Shown one piece after another: positions 59,897 to 64,000 of a DNA stretch of 64,000 bases. The notes under the pieces are model-generated. The model searched no databases and was not told the DNA's origin. It saw only the letters and a list, made by a program, of their open reading frames with translations. Origin of the DNA: Imperialibacter sp. EC-SDR9. GTDB taxonomy: Bacteria; Bacteroidota; Bacteroidia; Cytophagales; Cyclobacteriaceae. How positions within the stretch are numbered: position 1 is the stretch's first letter; every line of letters starts with the position of its first letter. Location of the stretch: NCBI RefSeq assembly GCF_902498805.1, contig NZ_LR701590.1, positions 1 through 64,000 of the forward strand. Reading direction: 5' to 3'. The position numbers and the translations under genes are program-made.

Positions 59897-60859
59897 ATGC
59901 AGATAGTCATTACCGATGGATATACCCTTAATCCCGGAGACCTTAGCTGGGACGCACTTCATCAGCTGGGTGAAGTGAAATACTATGATCGAACGTCGCC
60001 GCTGGAAATGATTGAGCGATGCAAGGAGGCCCACGTGATTGTCACCAACAAAACCCCAGTCACAGCCGAAACCATAAAAGCTTGTCCACATTTGAAGCTG
60101 ATTGCCGTCACCGCCACGGGCTACAATATTGTGGATGTGGCAGCGGCGGGAAATGCGGGTGTGCCCGTTTGCAATGTCCCCATTTACGGGACGCATTCAG
60201 TGGCCCAGCATACTTTCGCACTGATTCTTGAGCTTACAAATCGGGTGGGACAAAACTCTCAGAGGGTAAGCAAAGGTGATTGGTCGGAGGCTAAAGATTG
60301 GTGTTTTACGAGCGGCCCATTGATTGAGCTTTTGGACAAAACGATAGGCATTGTGGGTTTGGGAAGAATTGGCGAGCAGGTAGCGAGAATGGCAGAAGCG
60401 TTTGGGATGAAAGTCATTTACCATAACAGAAGTCCCAAACAGGTTGGCTGGAAATCCCGAACGGTTGAGGAGCTTTTTAAAGAAAGTGATTTCGTATCAA
60501 TCCATTGCCCGCTTACCAGCGAAAACGAAAAATTCATCAATGAGCAATTGATTGCCACCATGAAGCCAAAAGCCTTTCTCATTAATACTAGCAGGGGGCA
60601 GCTGATCGACGAAGAAGCTCTTGCCAACGCTTTGCAGAAGGGTGTCATTGCCGGGGCTGCCCTGGATGTGCTTAGCAAGGAGCCGCCGCAAAAAGACAAC
60701 CCACTTATCGGCCTGGGAAATTGTCTGATTACCCCTCACAATGCATGGTTGAGTTTCGAAGCCAGGAAGAGAATGATGGCTACTACCGTGGAAAATATTC
60801 AGGCGGCACTGAAGGGAAATCCGGTGCATGTAGTCAATCAGGGTAATTTAAAAAGTTGA
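59897..60859 (+). CDS. D-2-hydroxyacid dehydrogenase (glycerate/hydroxypyruvate reductase-like)
   Basis: 320 residues of the D-isomer-specific 2-hydroxyacid dehydrogenase family. NVPIYGTHSVAQHTFALILEL is the substrate-domain signature, IVGLGRIGEQVARMAEAFGMKV the NAD-binding motif, and the catalytic triad is Arg in INTSRGQLIDEEAL, Glu in DVLSKEPP and His in ITPHNAWLS. It reduces a 2-keto acid such as hydroxypyruvate or glyoxylate; specificity is not decidable. An AGAAGAAAAAG stretch lies 6-16 bp before the start. It stands between two secreted glycan-related genes and may be transcribed alone. Confidence 0.9.
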   Translation: MQIVITDGYTLNPGDLSWDALHQLGEVKYYDRTSPLEMIERCKEAHVIVTNKTPVTAETIKACPHLKLIAVTATGYNIVDVAAAGNAGVPVCNVPIYGTHSVAQHTFALILELTNRVGQNSQRVSKGDWSEAKDWCFTSGPLIELLDKTIGIVGLGRIGEQVARMAEAFGMKVIYHNRSPKQVGWKSRTVEELFKESDFVSIHCPLTSENEKFINEQLIATMKPKAFLINTSRGQLIDEEALANALQKGVIAGAALDVLSKEPPQKDNPLIGLGNCLITPHNAWLSFEARKRMMATTVENIQAALKGNPVHVVNQGNLKS

Positions 60860-60981
60860 ACAATCTTTCTAATTGGCTGGCACAGTGAATATTAAGCGCT
60901 GGATCATGTGATCTGTTTTTTCAAATGTGTTAATTTTAGTGTTGAAAAGGAGAATTTTTAACTGACCTACCTATACCTACT

Positions 60982-63615
60982 ATGAAAACTAAAGCCGATC
61001 GTCGTCGATTTTTAAAGAACCTCGGAATGGGGGGCGTAGGCGCAGGCCTGCTCTCAGCCGAAATGTCGTGTGCTCCCAACGAGAGGAAAGGGATAGCCGA
61101 AAACAACAAGCCCCTTGGCGAACGATCGACCAGGGCCTACAATGGGAAGTACAGCGACGATTATTTGAGCCGAATAGCCATGCCGATTGGCGGCATGGGC
61201 GCTGGCATGTTTTGTCTGGAAGGTGCAGGTGCCATTTCGCATGTGTCGGTGAGAAACAAGCCTGATATATTCAATGAGCCGGGCATGTTTGCCGCCATTT
61301 CTATTAAAGGAATGGACAAAGGAGCCAAAGTGCTGGAAGGCCCGGTTCCTGACTGGAAAAAGTTTGGGCTGAGAGATGCTGGCAATGGACTTGGTGGAGC
61401 CATTACCGGTTTGCCGCATTTCAAGAAAGCTACTTTTGAAACCCGGTTTCCATTTGCCTTGATCGAACTTGAAGATGACGACCTGCCGCTGAATGTTCAG
61501 ATAACCGGCTGGAGTCCCTTTATTCCCGGCGATGATGATAACTCCAGCCTGCCAATTGGCGCCATTGAATACAAATTAAAGAACACAGGCGCTAGTTCGG
61601 TAGAAGCTGTATTCTCGTTTAACTCAAAGAATTTCCTTAAGGTAGACAATGGTACTAACGCAGTGAAGCCCATGACCTATGGGTTTGTACTGTCGGAAGC
61701 TGGTACAAAGGAGGAGCCTTCCAAAAAATGTGATTTTGCGATTTTCACAAACGACGCTGCGACAGTTGTTGATCATTGCTGGTTCCGTGGAGGATGGTGG
61801 GATCCGTTGACAATTACCTGGAACACCATAAAAAATGCCGAAGTGAAAGCCGTGGCGCCCGTAGAATCGGGTGCTCCAGGTGCTTCGTTATATGTTCCTT
61901 TTTCCCTCGCAGCAGGGCAGGAAAAGACGATCAAGGTAATGATGGCATGGTACAGCCCTGACAGCGATCAGTCGTTTGGGAAAATGGGCATTCGTGCGGA
62001 AGACTGTTTGCCCGAAGATGGATGCGCTGATTCACCTGATGAGCTGGATAAATACGATAAGAATTTTGATGCGAAGTTTTTCAAGCCCTGGTACAGTAGC
62101 AGGTTCTCAAGTGTAAATGAGGTGAGCAGCTATTGGATGGATAACTACGATGACCTGTACAGAAAATCAGATTTGTTCACAAAGGCTTTTTATGCCAGCA
62201 CATTGCCGCCAGAGGTGGTTGAGGCTGTGGCAGCAAACTTGTCCATTCTCAAATCGCCAACAGTGCAAAGGCAATTCGATGGCCGTCTCTGGAATTTCGA
62301 AGGTTGTGGCGATTCGTGGGGCTGCTGCCACGGTTCTTGCACCCATGTGTGGAACTACGCACAGGCCATACCACATCTTTTTCCAGCGCTGGAAAGAAGC
62401 CTCAGGCACACAGAATTCTTTGAAAATCAAAATGCTCAGGGTCATCAGAATTTTCGGGCAACATCACCTATCAGGCTAAATGATCATAATTTCCATGCGG
62501 CAGCTGATGGCCAGCTTGGAGGCATTATGAAAGTATATAGAGAATGGCGCATTAGCGGAGACAATGCGTGGGTTGGCAAAATGTTCCCACTGGTGAAGTC
62601 CAGTATGGACTTTTGTATTCGTACGTGGGATCCATCGGAAAAGGGGGTACTGGAAGAGCCACACCACAACACCTACGATATTGAATTCTGGGGGCCGGAT
62701 GGCATGCACATGAGCTTTTATGTGGGAGCGCTCAATGCGCTGGTGGCAATGGGTAAGTTCCTGGGCGAAGATGTTGGAAAGTATGAACAACTGGCCAGTC
62801 AGGGGAAGGCCTTTATGGAAAGTGAGCTGTACGATGGGGAATATTTCATTCAAAAAATAAAGGTTGATGGGCTTAAGGCTCCCAACCCTATTGAAGCTTC
62901 GGCGATCAGTATGGGAGGCCAATACTCTGATGAGGCCAGACAACTGCTGGAAGAGGAGGGGCCGAAGTATCAATATGGAAATGGCTGCCTTTCGGATGGT
63001 GTACTGGGTGCGTGGATTGCCAGAGTGTGTGGGCTGGAAGACCCGATTGACGCTGCAAAGCTAAAGAGCCATTTGCTGGCGGTGCATAAGTACAACCTGA
63101 AGGACAATCTCAGCGACCATGCCAATCCTCAACGACCCACTTTTGCTCTTGGTGACGATGGAGGCCTGCTCTTGTGTTCCTGGCCGAAAGGAGGTAAGCT
63201 TTCTTTGCCTTTCGTTTACAGCGATGAAGTGTGGACAGGTATCGAATACCAGGTGGCTGCCCACCTGATGGAAATGGGCGCTGTGGAGGAGGGACTGGAG
63301 GTTGTCCGCACGTGCCGTGACAGATATGATGGCCGGGTGCGAAACCCCTTCAATGAGTACGAATGTGGTAGCTGGTACGCCAGGGCGCTGTCGAGTTACG
63401 GCATGCTACAAGGGCTGACGGGGGTACGCTATGATGCTGTCGACAAAACACTTTATGTAGATTCAAGGGTCGGTGATTTTACCAGCTTCCTTTCAACAGA
63501 GAAGGGCTTTGGCACTGTAAGCTTAAAGGGTGGTCAGCCATCTTTGGATGTGGCTCATGGTGAGATTTCGGTAGATAAAGTAATTGTTTCCGGCAAGGAG
63601 GCGGCCTTGGTTTAG
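60982..63615 (+). CDS. GH116-family glycosidase (glucosylceramidase/beta-glucosidase type)
   Basis: 877 residues with a Tat-like leader (DRRRFLKNLGMGGVGAGLL) followed by a Cys, so it is exported folded and possibly lipid-anchored. The N-terminal beta-sandwich (MPIGGMGAGMFCLEG) is the GH116 entry motif, and the (alpha/alpha)6 catalytic barrel follows. By comparison with human GBA2 and bacterial TxGH116, the nucleophile Glu is likely residue 558 in GVLEEPHHNTYD and the acid/base Asp672 in CLSDGVLGAW. Retaining beta-glucosidase, xylosidase or related activity is expected. The FKBP gene follows by 5 bp and may be co-translated. Confidence 0.88.
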   Translation: MKTKADRRRFLKNLGMGGVGAGLLSAEMSCAPNERKGIAENNKPLGERSTRAYNGKYSDDYLSRIAMPIGGMGAGMFCLEGAGAISHVSVRNKPDIFNEPGMFAAISIKGMDKGAKVLEGPVPDWKKFGLRDAGNGLGGAITGLPHFKKATFETRFPFALIELEDDDLPLNVQITGWSPFIPGDDDNSSLPIGAIEYKLKNTGASSVEAVFSFNSKNFLKVDNGTNAVKPMTYGFVLSEAGTKEEPSKKCDFAIFTNDAATVVDHCWFRGGWWDPLTITWNTIKNAEVKAVAPVESGAPGASLYVPFSLAAGQEKTIKVMMAWYSPDSDQSFGKMGIRAEDCLPEDGCADSPDELDKYDKNFDAKFFKPWYSSRFSSVNEVSSYWMDNYDDLYRKSDLFTKAFYASTLPPEVVEAVAANLSILKSPTVQRQFDGRLWNFEGCGDSWGCCHGSCTHVWNYAQAIPHLFPALERSLRHTEFFENQNAQGHQNFRATSPIRLNDHNFHAAADGQLGGIMKVYREWRISGDNAWVGKMFPLVKSSMDFCIRTWDPSEKGVLEEPHHNTYDIEFWGPDGMHMSFYVGALNALVAMGKFLGEDVGKYEQLASQGKAFMESELYDGEYFIQKIKVDGLKAPNPIEASAISMGGQYSDEARQLLEEEGPKYQYGNGCLSDGVLGAWIARVCGLEDPIDAAKLKSHLLAVHKYNLKDNLSDHANPQRPTFALGDDGGLLLCSWPKGGKLSLPFVYSDEVWTGIEYQVAAHLMEMGAVEEGLEVVRTCRDRYDGRVRNPFNEYECGSWYARALSSYGMLQGLTGVRYDAVDKTLYVDSRVGDFTSFLSTEKGFGTVSLKGGQPSLDVAHGEISVDKVIVSGKEAALV

Positions 63616-63620
63616 TAAGG

Positions 63621-63959
63621 ATGTTGACTGTTCAGAAAGAACATATTATTTCCCTGCGCTACACAATGAAGGATGATCAGGGGGTGCTGTTGGAGGACAG
63701 AATGAGCGGGAGGCCAGTTGAATTTCTTTATGGTTCAGGAGAAATCCTGCCAGAACTCGAAGCCAACTTGTCGGGAATGGTGCCAGGTGACGTAGCTAAC
63801 CTCAACTTCTCCACAGAGTTGGGCAACTCATTGGTGTCCTATTTTTTCGAAGTGGTGGTTGAAGATGTGCGAAAAGCTACCGAGAGCGAGATAGCGAATG
63901 GACGACCTGAAGGGGCCAAAGAAAACACGGACTGTGGGCCAGAGTGTGAGTGCTGGTAG
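63621..63959 (+). CDS. Shortened SlyD-like FKBP peptidyl-prolyl isomerase
   Basis: 112 residues. The FKBP part aligns with SlyD: HIISLRYTMKDDQGVLLEDR, VEFLYGSGEILPELEANLSGM and PGDVANLNF, then directly SYFFEVVVEDVRKATESEIANGRPEG. The roughly 60-residue insert-in-flap chaperone domain that SlyD carries between these two segments is absent, replaced by about 10 residues. The tail CGPECECW could bind metal like SlyD's Cys/His-rich tail. Isomerase activity may be weak because flap residues are lost. It could help folding of the GH116 product encoded 5 bp upstream, but this is inference. Confidence 0.75.
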   Translation: MLTVQKEHIISLRYTMKDDQGVLLEDRMSGRPVEFLYGSGEILPELEANLSGMVPGDVANLNFSTELGNSLVSYFFEVVVEDVRKATESEIANGRPEGAKENTDCGPECECW

Positions 63960-64000
63960 CGTTTTTATTGCACTTCATTAGGAGGAGCCGTCGTTTGTAC

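Noticed and set aside
60904-60922. GATCA-TG-TGATC followed by TGTTTTTTC as a terminator of the hydroxyacid dehydrogenase gene
   Set aside because: The stem is only five pairs with a two-base loop, too weak to claim.
1-64000. tRNA, rRNA, riboswitch or prophage
   Set aside because: None recognised by eye on either strand; a covariance-model search was not possible, so small RNAs could be missed.

Overview
The window looks like a chromosomal segment of a Bacteroidota bacterium, most likely from the Cytophagales (a Roseivirga-, Fulvivirga- or Imperialibacter-like organism; this is a guess from protein style). The evidence is many lipoproteins with short lipoboxes followed by acidic residues, a type IX secretion C-terminal sorting domain, duplicated-FtsX ABC permeases, PVC-type multidomain dehydrogenases, and one or two matches to the Bacteroidetes -7 element TAnnTTTG. 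The content is almost entirely carbohydrate catabolism. No SusC/SusD pair is present, so this is a monosaccharide-processing region rather than a classical polysaccharide utilisation locus.

Layout. Positions 1-330 hold the 3' end of a probable transposase and a zinc-ribbon membrane protein gene that appears beheaded by it. Then come ygiD, a solitary ABC permease, a lipoprotein sulfatase and a GH9 cellulase-like lipoprotein. From 20.2 kb down to 5.6 kb, on the minus strand, runs a long compact operon: a sodium/solute symporter, FucP, a mutarotase, two SDR dehydrogenases, a FAH-family hydrolase, a cog3618 lactonase, a zinc dehydrogenase, UxaB, UxaA, KdgK, KDPG aldolase and GH9. I read it as a branched route. 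Mutarotase, dehydrogenase and lactonase are shared. An L-galactonate branch runs through D-tagaturonate, D-altronate and KDG to pyruvate plus GAP. An L-fuconate branch runs through 2-keto-3-deoxy-L-fuconate to pyruvate plus L-lactate. No enolase-superfamily fuconate dehydratase is seen.

Divergent from this is a four-gene plus-strand operon: DUF1800, DUF1501 with a T9SS tail, a beta-barrel protein and a lipoprotein. At 26-32 kb lie a Gfo/Idh-type protein lacking the usual EKP motif, a tagatose-3-epimerase-like TIM barrel, and a giant ThuA/PVC-dehydrogenase/DUF1080-like/cupredoxin lipoprotein, with a divergent AraC regulator. This set resembles 3-keto-sugar pathways. A Xre/RES toxin-antitoxin module follows at 33-34 kb. 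A xylose region (galM, xylA, xylB) covers 34-40 kb, then a methylglyoxal-synthase-like protein with substituted catalytic residues, and an amino-acid permease paired with an AKR-RidA fusion.

At 43.9-45.6 kb a REP-associated tyrosine transposase (RAYT) sits among six REP-like hairpins of two types. Next is an L-rhamnose operon (minus strand, 53.2 to 45.6 kb) combining a bifunctional aldolase/lactaldehyde dehydrogenase, isomerase, kinase and LutABC, so that L-lactate is taken on to pyruvate; a divergent GntR regulator faces it. The right end holds a PhyH oxygenase, a DUF6807/PVC/cytochrome c giant lipoprotein, a 2-hydroxyacid dehydrogenase, a GH116 glycosidase and a shortened SlyD-like FKBP.

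No tRNA, rRNA, CRISPR array or prophage was recognised. Functional names come from motif and family recognition by eye, without database searches.
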